DNA of 64,000 bases from Lepidostoma basale (GCA_022606425.2 JAHDVF020000876.1:372001-436000), one strand, 5' to 3'; positions 50,885 through 63,439 are shown, counted from the first letter of the stretch. Notes: generated by a model from the letters alone, not told the origin. Translations and numbers: made by a program.

Positions 50885-51720
50885 ATGGCGTTATCACCCA
50901 CAGGTTGGTACATATTTTTTTTGAAAATATCGTTGGTATATTCTGAATTGTAATATTTTAAAGGGGTATTTACATTAGTGGGGAATACATTTGGTTTTTT
51001 TTAGTTTATTGATTTTATATGTAAAGTTTAAGTTGATATCAGTTCATATCATGTCTGTAGTTTTGGGCTTATTTGTTTACGTATTCACGGTTCTTAAGGA
51101 AATATAAAAAAACAACTTGCGCATATTTGCGCTTTTTCACTTAAAGGTCACTTTTGTACAGGAAGTGGAAACATAGTAAAAAAGAAAGCATTTATTAATT
51201 ATTTTTAATTAATTTCAATGATTATTTTTTGTTTCAGGATCAGGTACAACTAATATTTTTATAAGTAGACGTACCTTATTTGATCAAATGAGACAATCTG
51301 ACGCCGTTAAATTGGCTGATCAAGTTTCATGCTTGAAGGAATTTGTCGAAATACGTACTAAATGTCCAAAATACCAATTACCAAGCCTTCATAAAACAAT
51401 TTCATTTTTTGTGTCTGATTTTAAGAAGAAGTGGCAAAAGGCTATCAGAAAAGAGAACAGATATTTGGTTTTTAATAATAACTGGCTAAATACTCCAATA
51501 GGTTTTCATAACTATTCTGTTGTTTTAAGTAAAAAAGTGGGTCGCCCTCAAATAAATTTTGAAGAATCTTGTGATAGAGCTAAACGCCAAAAGACTAAAT
51601 CTTTGAGATCAAAGCACTCTCCTGAGGAATTTTCATTCGCAATACAGGTGAGTTTGTGAGCTGCTGGTCAAGTGGATGCATCCAAAGTTTTGAAGGAAGT
51701 GATAGTGAATAAAATAAAAT
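50885..51720 (+). pseudogene. Two-exon gene fragment of unknown family with premature stop
   Basis: A 19-nt first exon (ATG GCG TTA TCA CCC ACA G) ends at a possible donor (gttggt, 50904). The second exon starts at 51238 after gtttcag and continues SGTTNIFISRRTLFDQMRQS, KLADQVSCLKEFVEIRTKCP, FKKKWQKAIRKENRY, GRPQINFEESCDRAKRQKTK and SPEEFSFAIQVSL before TGA at 51657. The frame continues past it as AAGQVDASKVLKEVI to 51718. The GRP...SDR-KRRKT arrangement recurs in invertebrate proteins of unknown role, so this looks like the N-terminal part of a real protein or of a transposon gene. I do not know the function. Confidence 0.55.
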
Positions 51721-51851
51721 AAAAATCCTGTTTTTCATATTAAAATGACTTTATAACAATTTATTTACATTGTTTTATTTATTTCATATTTAAAATACCC
51801 CAAAAAGAATTTATTCCAACAATTCTTAATTCGGCTCCAGTGTGCGACGCG

Positions 51852-51926
51852 ACGCACTGTGATTCGCCTAGTATATGCTAGCTAGACAAAATTAATTCTT
51901 ATGTTTTTTTAGTTTTATATGATACT
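51852..51926 (+). mobile_element. Truncated MITE copy (left end)
   Basis: Matches 49236-49310 (gcactgtgattcgcctagta...agttttatatgata) and then breaks off exactly where the next element starts with ctagctgacccg. Confidence 0.75.
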
Positions 51927-52071
51927 AGCTGACCCGACGAACTTCGTACTGCCAGTGCCATCTTGACATTATATCAAGCCGCAATGTTCCTTGATATTGT
52001 CTATGGTTTGACTTGGGCTGAGGCTTTGCACTTCTTCGAGTCTCCTAGGGATTCGTACCGGCCGCTCTCGT

Positions 52072-52690
52072 TTATCAAGTGTATTTCGATAAATTTTTGG
52101 GTTTTCTTACATTATTTCCGGTAAAATCTTTACGAGAATTCATAAAAGGTGTGAATATATATGTATTTGATAAGTCTGTGTTATAAATTTAAGTTACAGT
52201 TGATATATTTCCTGTTTTCAGTATCACGTATCACGTGTGATTTGAAATTTCGAAGTGAGTGCTTTTTGTGTTATTAAATTTAAACAGATGTGTTTTTGTG
52301 ATAAAACCATTATTTAATTAAATCAACGTGTACTTAGGAAATTGAAAATAGCTTTGTTTAATCCACTAATTATTAAAAAACACGACATGTTTCGGAGCAT
52401 ACCTCCATCTTCACTCTAACCTCCATAACCATCAAGTGTATTTCGATAAATTTATGGGTTTTCTTACATTATTTCTGGTAAAATCTTTATGAGAATTCAT
52501 AAAAGGTGTGAATATATATGTATTTGATATGTCTGTGTTATAAATTTAAGTTTCAGTTGATATATTTCCTGTTTTCAGTATCGCGTGTGATTTGACATTT
52601 AGAAGCGAGTGCTTTTTGTGTTATTAAATTTAAACAGATATGTTTTTGTGATAAAACCATTATTTAATTAAATCAACGTGTACTTAGTGG
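52072..52690 (+). repeat. Direct duplication in the 5' part of the P-type element
   Basis: About 265 bp at 52072-52338 (catcaagtgtatttcgataa...aaatcaacgtgtacttag) recurs at 52430-52690 with few differences. The junctions carry a ~30-bp segment in opposite orientation: gaaattgaaaatagctttgt + ttaatccac after the first unit and its complement (tggattaaacaaagttattt) after the second. Confidence 0.88.
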
Positions 52691-53014
52691 ATTAAACAAA
52701 GTTATTTTCAATTTCTTAAGTATATAACTATGGAATTCCACAGTGTTAATGCCTTAGCGTTCAATAAGTTAAATCAATGTGTGTTATCAAAAACAAAATA
52801 TTGTGTATTGAGATGTAATTCAAATATTTCAATTTCAATTGAATAACCTCTAGTTTGCCGTTTGCAGTTGTTCTTTCAATATAGATTAGTGATGTTAGTG
52901 ATGTTGGATATTAAAAGTATAAATAATATATTTTTATTTAAATATGTTACATGTTATCGTTTCGAACGTTATCATTTTTTTGTCATATATTCACAATGAC
53001 TGTCTAATTTTTAG

Positions 53015-54660
53015 ATGCCTAGAAAATGCTGTGTTCCCGGCTGCAAATCCAACTATGCAAATCAAGGGGAATATGTCTCCGGATTCAAATTCCCCCTCGA
53101 TGCCGAAATGTCCAAAAAGTGGGTGTCCTGCATTCCCAGAAAAAATTTAGTGGTCTCACGACATATGATTGTATGTTCGAAACATTTTCATACCAGTGAC
53201 ATCCTTACAGAGGACAAGTTTTCTTTTGAAGGTATATATTTTCTTCTTCCTTCTTTAATTAAAAGTAGTTTAAATATACAGTGATGAAATAAAGTGAAAT
53301 TATAGCTGTATATTAGTTTGAAAATATATTTTTACATACATTTGAAAAAATACCGTCATAACTATATGAATTCGAATGTGCTTCAGATTTGCTATAGTTA
53401 ATTGAGTAGGCACATAATGTAATGTTTTTATTTATTCGGTTTTCAGACCAAATACACATCTTGCCAAAGAAAAGAACGCGTCTTCGAAATGGAGCAGTTC
53501 CATCGATTTTCCCAAACTTGCCTTCGTATCTTTCCAAGCCAGAGACTACTTCACGACAAGATCCTTCCCAAAGACGAGCTGTGATTTTGAGGCGGTCTGA
53601 CGAAGCAAACACCAATTGGCTCGTATCGGACCAAATTTCGAGGATGGAGGATATATTGAACCAACCGCTGAAGTTCAATATCAGGAATTGGGGATCAAAA
53701 ATATTTGATGATCATATTATTTTACACAAATGAAATTTCAATCGTAAAGCTTCAATTTCACATTCCATTACAATAACTGATCAATTTGATATTAAAATAT
53801 TTTATAATAATAATGAGTTAGATATAAAGAAATTTCTGTGGGTTTTGGGGAAAGACTTAAAATGTGATCGGTTTTCAAAACTTGAGAATTTGTTAAGTTC
53901 ACTAGACAATACAATCATAGATTCACTAACAGCCACTGAAATAGTTAATGATGTAACAACAAAATTACAACAATTATATTCTGGTACTGAAGACAAAAAA
54001 TTTTTACAGTTCATTGAACAACAATTAAGTTTATGGGTTAGCTCAAAGAATAAATATTCAACAGAATTATTGATATTTAGTAGCTCAATGTTTTTTATGT
54101 ATCCTGCCGCATATCGTTTTTTACGGGATTCTGGTTTGTTAGTGCTACCTCACCCAAATTACATCAAAACATTTAACGTAGGTTCTAATTGCACTGGGAT
54201 AATACATAAGAAATATCTCGAAGAAACAATTAAAAGATTACCAGCTAATGAAAGGTTAGTGAATCTCTTATTAGATGAAATATATGTGAAACCAGAAGTT
54301 AATTATAAAGGTGGGAAACTCCAAGGGTTTTCTATGAATAAAAATTTAGAATTAGCCACCACGGTGCAAACCTTTATGGTTACATCAGTATTTTCTGGTA
54401 AAACTGATGTTGTTGGTATTTTTCCTGTAAAAAATTTAGATAGTCATTATTTATTGGAAATCGTCACAAAGGTTTTGGGGGTACTCGGTAATGTGGGTTA
54501 TGAAATTTTAAGTGTTATTAGTGATAATAATCAGGTGAACAGAAATTTGTTTAAAAGGATGTGTGGCGGTGTGATGAAATCAAGTATTCCCTCACCGTTT
54601 GATTCAAATAAATTTTTTTTTTTTGTTTGACACTGTTCACATTTTCTGTTGCAGACACTG
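53015..54660 (+). pseudogene. THAP-domain P-element-type transposase, truncated
   Basis: Exon 1 (53015-53231) encodes a THAP zinc finger: MPRKCCVPGCKSNY (C5, C10), the conserved W in KKWVSC, then VCSKHF. A donor (gaag/gtatat) joins in frame to exon 2 at 53447 (ttttcag): HILPKKRTRLRNGAVPSIFP, the box that follows THAP domains in this family. The transposase RNase-H-like part runs LLLDEIYVKPEVNYKGGKLQ (first Asp, near 54270) to ILSVISDNNQVNRNLFKRMCGG (second Asp). Lesions: one in-frame TGA at 53731, a one-base shift in the T-run near 54618 (after which FDTVHIF is readable), and loss of the C-terminus, including the last acidic residue, where LINE sequence begins near 54660. Confidence 0.9.
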
Positions 54661-54679
54661 GAACACAGCTTTTTTTCTT

Positions 54680-55200
54680 TTTTAATACTCGGCCGTTCAC
54701 AATGGAGTTCTGGTCCCAACCCTAATGTATGGAAGCGAAGCATGGAACTGGCAGAAGAAGGATGAGAGCAGAATAAATGCGGTAGAGATGAGGTCCCTAA
54801 GACGTATGTGTGGTAGAACGATAAACGACAGAATCTCAAATGCTGATATAAGAAAGGAATGTAGAGCGGAAGAAGGTATTATGAACAAAATTATGAAAGG
54901 ATCGCTGCGTTGATTCAGACATATGGAACGTAAGGATGGAGAAAGAATGGTTAAGAAAGTATACGTAAATGATGTAAATGGGGTACGAAGTCGAGGCAGA
55001 CCGAGGAAAACATGGCATGACCAAATTAATCAAATTTTAAAGGTTGGTCATGTTAGAAGTTGGAGGAATCAACGTACGTGTATGACTCGTTGTATGAATG
55101 TGGAGGAAGCTAGAGAGGTTTGCCAGGATAGAGTTGTGTGGTGGTCCATTCGCTGCCTACCCCTGCGGAGAAACGGCGTGATGGTTTGTTTATGTTTATT
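54680..55200 (+). pseudogene. LINE ORF2 C-terminal fragment
   Basis: Frames include YGSEAWNWQKKDESRINAVE, RSLRRMCGRTINDRI, CRAEEGIMNKIMKG and, after a stop at 54911, FRHMERKDGERMVKKVY and GRPRKTWHDQI, then the family's 3' end (tgcctacccctgcggagaaa...gcgtgatggt). Fragments of the same 3' end are at 5468-5640 and 19255-19325. It is 5'-truncated and inserted in the P-type transposase gene. Confidence 0.85.
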
Positions 55201-55379
55201 TGTTCAGTCTGTCGGTTTTCTTTGCCGATTCCCTCTGACAGTACTAATAGAATCGGTAGATCATAAAAACTCAATAAAATATATATTGAATACAAAAACA
55301 TGTTTTCAATCACCACCCTATTCCTTCATTACACTCACAATTTAATAAAGCTTCCATATGATATCATAACCAGCGATAT

Positions 55380-55790
55380 TCATGTTCTTCTTCATCTTCT
55401 TATTCTTCTAATTGTAGATCTTGTGATCTGTTTATGCAGGATATCAACTTTCTTCCTGTGATGAAGACGACCAGCCTTCTCTCCATCTCTTTGGTGGTCG
55501 TTCTGGTGGTCGACGGCCCTCTGGAGTCTCGTGTATCACGATATTAGGAATTCTTGCTGAATTCATTCTCTCAATGTGGTCCCTCCAGAATCATCTTCTC
55601 TACCTATTCCATCTGACTATGTCTTCAATTTTGCAGGATTTGCGAATTTCTTCATTGGTTATTGTATCTCTAAGAGTTCTCCCCACAATAAGTCGCAATA
55701 TTCTCAATTCTGCTTCTCTTAAGAGATGTTCTGACAGTGTCTGCTCTTGCTTCGATTTCGTTAGAATTATTCATGTTTGAGAGCTAGAAA
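55380..55790 (-). pseudogene. Second LINE C-terminal fragment
   Basis: The minus strand encodes pieces such as RILRLIVGRTLRDTI-like, EEIRKSCKIEDI, WRDHIERM-like and ETPEGRRPP-like, ending in a CTT/AAG-rich tail at 55380-55410. Orientation is opposite to the LINE before it. Confidence 0.7.
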
Positions 55791-55940
55791 TGAATTTACT
55801 CGACAAAGAACCGAGGTATCTGAGATGGCTTAGAAGGTAAGCAGACTGAAATGGCAGTGAGCCGGCCATATTTGTCGGAGGACTCACTGGTGACATGCGT
55901 TGGGAAAGGTTTACGTTCTGCAGTGGACGACGGACAACTT
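55791..55940 (+). mobile_element. Short RTE-like 3'-end piece
   Basis: The plus strand reads ...agactgaaatggcagtgagc cggccatatttgtcgg...tacgttctgcagtggacgac, a K-LKWQWAGHI...VLQWTT-type ending. Confidence 0.55.
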
Positions 55941-56607
55941 ATTAGTCTTGTTAACTTCCATTTCACACACAACAATTGCACATGCTTTAATATGTAAAAA
56001 ATATTTTCTTCCCTTTTGGATGAACTATTTTCTTATATACTATTTTTATTTTATTAAATGTACTTTTTCACATTGGATTCCTAGGTGTTTTGGTACTTTG
56101 AAATAATTCGTGTTGTCATGCAATTTCTGCATAAAAATTAAATGATATAATATTATTTTGCGAAACTTGGGTTAAAACTTCAAGGCTGTGAAGTATTCAA
56201 ATTACATAAAAATATTTCTTTGAGATATTACAATGAACATTATTTTATTTTCCATATTTTTTTCTATCGAATCAGATTTATTAAAATAAGTAATGCACAT
56301 GATTTGATTGCAGGCTCGATTATTTCGCTCGTAAAGCTTTATTAATAAATATTGAAATTTTAAGTTTACTAGGAATGTCATGAAGAATCATTTGCATTCT
56401 TAAAATATATCGAAAACAATTAAAAAAATAATTTAAAAAAATAATTTAAAAAAAACATCGATTCATCGTAACAAATCTGTATGAAAGGTACGACCGAATG
56501 ACAGCTGAGGCGACGGCCTCCTCCGTCGGCCACATTGAATCGAACCCTGCGGCTTGTTATTACGTCAAGATGGCACTGGTACTGCCTCAGAATCAATAAA
56601 TGTTGTT

Positions 56608-56643
56608 AAAGGTGAATTAAATTAGCTAAATTTAATTCACCTT
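56608..56643. repeat. 36-bp near-perfect palindrome
   Basis: The string aaaggtgaattaaattagc + taaatttaattcaccttt reads almost the same on both strands. It lies just downstream of the P-type insertion, in the host element. Confidence 0.75.
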
Positions 56644-57652
56644 TTTATTGAATTACAATTAATACTTAAAATGAATTTAGTTCATTAAATGTGCAAAAGT
56701 CAAAATTAAAATTATTAATTACAATGGAATATAATTCACGCGCAAGCATGCATTAATACTAAAAATGAATTATAAATTGATAATTAAAAACTCTGTTTTA
56801 TGTATCACAATTGTGTTTTTATTTTTTCGCGACAATATATTCAACCAAAGTGGAATCAGTGATCCATCAATGAACTCCGTTTTCATCATTAGCATCATCA
56901 CATTGATTAACTTAAGAGTTTGATGATTCAGTGTCCCTATCAATTGAAAAAAGAAATTCCTCGTCTTCATCTAGCCAAATATTTCGTTTATTAAGTACTC
57001 GCGGCTGCATTTCCCATGGTAACAATTCTCTGGACCGAATGTACACAGATACACCTATAAAATCAATACAAAATATACAATACGTATTTTTATTATTATT
57101 CACTAATCATAAATAGGTTATTTAATCTCTACGGACAACAACACTCGTCTATCATTTTACCAATGCACGCCTTGTCTTTTTCGAATGGAATTAATGGCGC
57201 AAATATTCTCTGCTCTCCTTCACAAAAGGGGTTTAACTTTTAGAATAGTCTCTCTTATACTGATTTTTATAACTTTGGACATTGTTAATCTAAAATTAAT
57301 AAAGAAAACTAAAAATCGCGGCGACGATTCAAACAAAACTTCAAATCTGTCACATTGACGTTTGGGGTTTAGTTCACATTTGCACCACCGCCACCTTACA
57401 AAGGAACACTACACCATCTACGGGCGTTACCGAAACTAAAATATAACGCCATGATGGTTTTTATATTGTTCGTCAAATGTATGAGAAAAGTAATTCATTG
57501 TAATTATTATTTAGGAGTTTTTTTTCAAATGTTTTAATAACTATTCTGTTATCCGGGACGGAGACAAATCCAGCAAATCAAAGATCTTCAAAATTTGGTC
57601 CAGCCGTTCTCGAGTTATAAATGGTGTAACTAACACACGACTTTTGATTTTG

Positions 57653-58530
<878 letters not shown>

Positions 58531-58625
58531 AATATATCACAACAAATGCTCAAAATGAGCACCACGGACCCCAGTTCAGGCTCTGCATCGCCTGATAAAT
58601 GAGTGTTTGATCCTGCAACTGCAAA
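58531..58625 (-). pseudogene. C-terminal tip of a Tc1/mariner-type transposase
   Basis: The minus strand reads R-C-R-A-stop-T-G-V-R-G-A-HFEHLL-stop, matching the common ending with a conserved GxHFEHLL motif. Nothing else of the transposase remains. Confidence 0.6.
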
Positions 58626-58699
58626 CAGGGACTAACAACTTGGAGGCTTCAGTAGCAATCAAAGGGCTAGTACTGCAATGCCACGATTAAAGAAAAAGA

Positions 58700-58810
58700 T
58701 TCTACTGGAACAGGAAAGCTGTAGGGTGGAGTTAGACAGGACTGCATCTTGTCCCCTACATTATTAAATATGTATTCAGGCATAGCCTTTAAAGAAGAAT
58801 TAATAACTTT
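58700..58810 (+). pseudogene. LINE RT motif fragment
   Basis: The plus strand encodes GVRQDCILSPTLLNMYSG at 58728-58782, the conserved RT segment (GVRQG-LSP-LFN-Y) of RTE/jockey-type LINEs. Only about 100 bp are preserved. Confidence 0.8.
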
Positions 58811-59340
58811 ATTATCCGAGTGCAGTAATAGGTCCCTATTCATATGCCTTATGTTTATTGCAATAGTTTTGTCCTACTTTGCACGTAATTAGTTTTTCTC
58901 AAATTATGTATATTTTTGAATGCAAGAAAAAACAAATGACTCATAATCAATATGTATTTGTTATTTTGGAATTACAGTCGGATCCACTTTTATTTATTAG
59001 AGACCTCCTCCACCCTCAGCTGCAAATATAGCAATATTAATTACGCTGGAACTATTAATTATGACTCATAGTAATACAAACATGTGTAGAGAACAAAAAG
59101 TTGTTTCTAACATTTAAGGGGCGAGCATTCTTTGTTTCTTGATTTATTATATCTTATTACCGTTGGTATTATAATTTCACCTTGCTAAGATATAAGGCAA
59201 ATTCCTCAACAAGGTGAGAAATGTGACATCCACGTGGATACAATTAGTACTGTATTCTCACTCGCAACGCATCTTGAATTACGAAAGAAAGATTGGAGCA
59301 TTCTTGTTTTTATTATTGGTAAATATTCACATACACAAAC
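58811..59340. other. 3' flank of NDUFV2, no other gene seen
   Basis: AT-rich with no conserved frame. Confidence 0.4.
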
Positions 59341-59350
59341 AGAAACTCCT

Positions 59351-59356
59351 TTTATT
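59351..59356 (-). terminator. Poly(A) signal of NDUFV2
   Basis: AATAAA on the minus strand about 55 nt after the stop codon (59412), in ctataataaaagg. Confidence 0.55.
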
Positions 59357-59411
59357 ATAGCTTATTACTTTATAAATAATTGAATAGTAAACGAAAGTTA
59401 ATAAATATTGT

Positions 59412-60733
59412 CTATTGGAGCGCCGGCTGCAGTCCGAAGCCAGGCGCCGGCGGCTCCTCGGTGAGGGATGTCGGCTCTCCCAGCGGCTCGGCGGCAAACC
59501 TCCCGCTCCTGACAGGAGATAGAACATTACCACATATAATTACATTGCTACACCCGAGAAGGAAATCTGCTGCAGCTATGTGCATGTCCTCACCTCGGCC
59601 CGGGGCACGGCTTGCTTCCCGATTTTAAACTTTCAATAATTTCGGTTACATCTTCCGGCTTGAGGTCCTCCTGCGAGGTAAACAGAAGAGAATTATATTA
59701 AATGCCAATCTACTCTAACAGTGATAGTAATAATAGGAGGCACATATCATCTCATACGTACGTAGTAATCATCGTTGACTTGTATCATGGGAGCGTTGAC
59801 GCAGGCGCCCAGACACTCCACCTCGGAGAGGTGGAAGTTGCCGCACGGGCTGTTCTGGCCCACTTGGCACTGCAGCTTGTCCTTCAGGCACTCCAGGATC
59901 TGGTCCGAACCTCGCAGCCAGCACGGGGTGGTGGTGCATATTTGAACGTGGAACTTGCCAATTGGTTTCCTGAAAAGTAGGAAGTATAGTCGGGCGTACG
60001 AGCACGGTGCGCAGTGTCCAGGTTGAGGCCGAGATCCGTGGGGCTGCTGACCTGATGAACATGGTGTAGAAGGTGGCCACCTCGTAGACACGCATGCGCG
60101 GCAGCTGCAGCAGCTCGGCCACGCGGTGCATGGCTGCGATGGGCAGCCAGCCGTGCTGGCGCTGCGCCAGGTCCAGCAGAGGGATCATGGCTGCCCGCTT
60201 GTGCCCCTCCGGGTAGATGTCCATGATGGCCTGCGCCCTCTGTAATTAATAGTTTTTTTTAGCGAGAATCGTATTCTTAAACTTTTAACATAGTCGAAAT
60301 TGAGTTGCAATTGAAGGATTTATTCTGTGGGGAAGAACAGCTCCACGACAGGGTACCTTGGCATTATCCGGCGTGAACTCGAATGGAGTGTCGGCGTTGT
60401 CTTCGGGCGAGTCCCGGTGCACAAACAGACTATCGTGGCCGCGCGCCGCCGAGGTCTGGAAGCCCCTGACGGCGGTTGATCGCCACTAAAATATCAAATA
60501 CAATTTTATGTCTACACGCTGAATGTCTTCACGTCGAATAGTTAATCTAGTAAATATCAAATGGAGGAAATCGAAGATCAATTATAAATAAAACAAACAC
60601 AATGTTAGGTTATGTTATATAATAATTATGTTGCCTTAAAGATATTAATTGAAATGATAAAATCAATTTATCCTAAAATCTTATAATTATGCCTTACTAA
60701 GGTCTGCGCTGCACTTTTAACGCTCGAAAGCAT
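59412..60733 (-). CDS. NDUFV2: NADH dehydrogenase (ubiquinone) flavoprotein 2, mitochondrial (complex I 24-kDa subunit), 6 exons
   Basis: A peripheral-arm subunit of complex I holding the N1a 2Fe-2S cluster; it acts on the matrix side next to NDUFV1. Exons (minus): 60733-60698, 60485-60357, 60239-60052, 59969-59762, 59670-59594, 59508-59412; phases join to 244 aa, the family's usual length. The start [20 protein letters not shown] and following [14 protein letters not shown] is Arg/Ser-rich and free of acidic residues until D24-like positions, as expected of a matrix-targeting presequence. The thioredoxin-like ferredoxin fold carries the four cluster ligands: C129 and C134 in CTTTPC, C170 and C174 in CLGAC. 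The C-terminus [11 protein letters not shown]...GFGLQPAL is diagnostic. No lesion is seen; all introns are short GT-AG. Confidence 0.96.
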
Positions 60734-60734
60734 A

Positions 60735-61081
60735 TTTTGGAGACAGTCAGCTGTCAAATACTTTTTCGATTCAATCAATCCACAGATTAAAGCGGAATCT
60801 CTTGTCTCTGGCCAGTCTTCTTCTTCCCATGACTTCACTTTGGAGGTTTTCTATAATTTCAAATATTTTTTGAATAATTTGATAAGCAAAAGGTATTTTT
60901 ATATAAATAAATCCATATAATTAGATACAATCTCCGAAATATGAAATATTAATTCTCACAGAGAAAGGTATCCCTCGATTCCACCGGAATCCATACATGG
61001 AGAATAATCTACATTGTTATTACTCCTTCTTTTACAATTCTCCATCAATGTCCTAAATTCATTTATTGTTTCTTGAACAAT
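60735..61081. other. 5' flank of NDUFV2
   Basis: No conserved frame or clear promoter motif. The NDUFV2 promoter must lie within about 350 bp if it does not extend into the solo LTR beyond. Confidence 0.35.
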
Positions 61082-62136
61082 TGTCACGAAGATGCTTTCG
61101 TCACGGAGTGAAACATGAAGATTACTCGTTCTCCACTCCCGATCTCGAATCAACTCCTCACAACGTATTGATGCCCATGCGATTCGCTAATGACTCATTA
61201 CTATTATGTTAATTGAGACTGCTCCGGGATGTAAAGTGATATGAGATTGAAACCAATATTTACTATTTACAATTATATTTAAACACACAAACATACAATA
61301 TACAAAAAGAAAGAAACAAGATCACTTATAAACTAAAGATGACTTACTTGCTATCCGTTGGAACGACTTAAAACTACTCCGTCACTGAATAACGTTACTT
61401 GATCTGCGGCAATGACCGACGCTGACGCTGTCGTGGCCAGTATCAAGGACTGCCGGAGGCTGCATAACACAGAAGCATCACGCGGATGATGGACCGCGGA
61501 TGGCGCGAGTTCCCTTCGCAGCGACAGCGGTGGCCAGCATCAAGCCCCAATGGTGATTAGCTGGCGCGGCTGGTTAGCACGAGGACGGTGATCTGCGAAG
61601 CCAGCGTGGTGGCGAGTCAGCCGCTAATGGCGTCCGCGCCAAGAGGGACGTGCGAGGCGGGAATGGCCGGGCGCCGCGCCGGCGGCCAGCGGGCGCTGGG
61701 AAGCCGCACGCCCGCCTCCTCTGAAGTCCGATTTTCCACTTCGCGATCTTTTGAGACTATCTCCCTCGGCGCGCGTCCGCCGAGGGAGAGATGTTCCTTT
61801 CACCGGAGGCCGGTGGTAGACTGACTCGCTCGAGAGCTGCCCGGAACTCTGCAGGGCGGAGGGTTAGATCATTCCCTCTCAAGTGTGGCCACTCTCTGCA
61901 TCCGGCCGGCAGTACCTAACTGCTTTGCGATACCGGGGCAGAACGATATTTTTTTCACTCACAGAATTGTCACTATCACTATTATTGTTTTTAAATTGTC
62001 TTTCATAATCTTATCACTAATTAAAATTAAACTTAACTAAGATCAAACAAGCCTCCAGAGAGAGAACGCTTTTTCGGTCATGTAAAATTTGTCTAGTGCA
62101 ATCTCACCTATTATGCCATGAAACATGGCTATATCA
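61082..62136 (-). mobile_element. Solo LTR, same family as 45255-48876
   Basis: The minus strand begins tgatatagccatgtttcatg (62136) and ends gaaagcatcttcgtgaca (61082). A 4-bp duplication caat flanks it on both sides (61078-61081 and 62137-62140), so this is a true solo LTR formed by recombination. It is about 130 bp longer than the LTRs at 45-49 kb, with a different GC-rich middle (61400-61740). Confidence 0.88.
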
Positions 62137-62149
62137 CAATGATATGAAA

Positions 62150-62223
62150 CTCCATATTATATAATTAATACAAATGAAAATGTCTGTTTTCTAGAAGCAA
62201 ATTTATTTTTTTGGGAATGACAT
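62150..62223. repeat. Short dispersed repeat
   Basis: gaaactccatattatataat-taatacaaatgaaa here resembles taaaactccatattaaataa-ttaatacaaatgaaa at about 19046-19080. Confidence 0.5.
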
Positions 62224-62875
62224 TGTTACGAGTGAAACATGAGATTAGTTGTATCTCACTCCATATCTCGAACCAATCTTCACAACGTGTTCATGCCCAA
62301 ATTACTCGCTAATGTGATTATTATTCGATCTCTAAGATGCTCCGGGATGTATAGTGATATGAGATTGAAACCAATATTTACTATTTACAATTATATTTAA
62401 CACACAAAATAAATAACAAGACAAAAAGAAATAAACCAGATTACTTATAAACTAAAGATGACTTACTTGCTATTCGTTGGCCAACGACTTAAAACTAATC
62501 CGTAATTTTATCCTCGGGACAGCAGTGCCGAGTTGGGGCTGCCTTCAGCCCGCCGCGGAGATCGGGCGAGGCAGACGACGATGAAGGGTGAAGTGGAGGC
62601 TGGCCGGATCTGAGGCAGCCGGCACCTGGCGGCTAATGGTGACGATGTGGACGGCGACGGACCGTGTCAGGCGATATAATCACAAATCAGAATAATAATC
62701 ACAAATCCAAAGTCCAGAGCCAGCTCGAGTGTGATTCGGTGATATGGAGTCCTCGCGAGGCGAGATACTCGTTCATTTTAGAGAAGGTTCATAATTGATT
62801 TCTGAGATATATCTACACGAGAGAGTATGGTAGCTAGCTCAGCTTAAATATTCGAACTATGTATTACCTAACAAT
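62224..62875 (-). mobile_element. Diverged LTR of the same superfamily
   Basis: The minus strand ends in ...gagtgagatacaact...catgtttcactcgtaaca and shares ttggtttcaatctcatatca, agcatcttagagatcgaat and the taagtcatctttagtttata block with the other LTRs; its GC-rich part differs. The outer end (tgttaggtaatac at 62875) is inferred. No clear target duplication. Confidence 0.7.
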
Positions 62876-62924
62876 GTTAATATAACACAAGTCTCTTTAA
62901 CATCTTCTTCTTTGCTAGCCTTCT

Positions 62925-63005
62925 TCCCTCCACTGCTGGATATAGGCCTCTTCAATTTTTTTCTACTCGTCTCTATCCTACCCCTTTTGTATCCAATTTC
63001 GCTTT
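62925..63005 (-). mobile_element. RTE-type LINE 3'-end fragment
   Basis: The minus strand reads ...gaagaggcctatatccagca + gtggagggaagaaggc, the EEAYIQQW-type ending also seen at 12795-12945 and 36485-36540. Confidence 0.75.
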
Positions 63006-63069
63006 AACATGAACCATTTTAATTTGCTTTCGTCATTTTCAAATAATAAACTGAAATGACTAAATTGGT

Positions 63070-63300
63070 ACCTACGATTAGTACTACAGAACAGCCGATG
63101 ATTTATTCTCAGTCATTCAATCATCGGGCTTTCACGGGCGATACCTTTGTAGTGGCTGCCCTCTCGTAGACCTTAGTTACTCCCGAACACCTCAGTCAAT
63201 AAATACACTAGCTACAGAACTGACGTGTCTTCAATATCACTCTAAAATAGTGTTTCCCACACGCACATAGTATACCTTACGTACCTATACCTAAACCTTT
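63070..63300 (+). mobile_element. Gypsy-type LTR fragment
   Basis: gtcaataaatacactagcta...gaactgacgtgtct...agtgtttc...catagtatacc matches 8705-8790 beside the gag remnant. The gtcaataaat string would be the LTR poly(A) signal. Confidence 0.7.
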
Positions 63301-63439
63301 TTGAAAGCATGAAAGCGATCTTTCATCCAAGCGGATAAGCGTGTGGACTTATAACACTGATTTCGGTTTACCCTTTGCTGCAGAATTGAAATGCTACGAA
63401 TGTACAATTAACTGTTTTTTTTTATAGTATGATCCCTCG

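Larger units (their letters stand above)
51953..56578 (+). mobile_element. P-type (THAP) transposon, 4.6 kb, with nested LINEs
   Basis: The left end cagtgccatcttgacattat and right end (complement) cagtgccatcttgacgtaat continue similarly (tcaagccgca / acaagccgca), giving inverted repeats of about 35 bp. The 7-bp duplication gtactgc stands on both sides (51946-51952 and 56579-56585); an 8-bp reading gtactgcc is possible if one terminal base is shared. It carries a THAP/P-element transposase gene on the plus strand and three LINE fragments in its 3' half (54680-55935). Confidence 0.88.
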
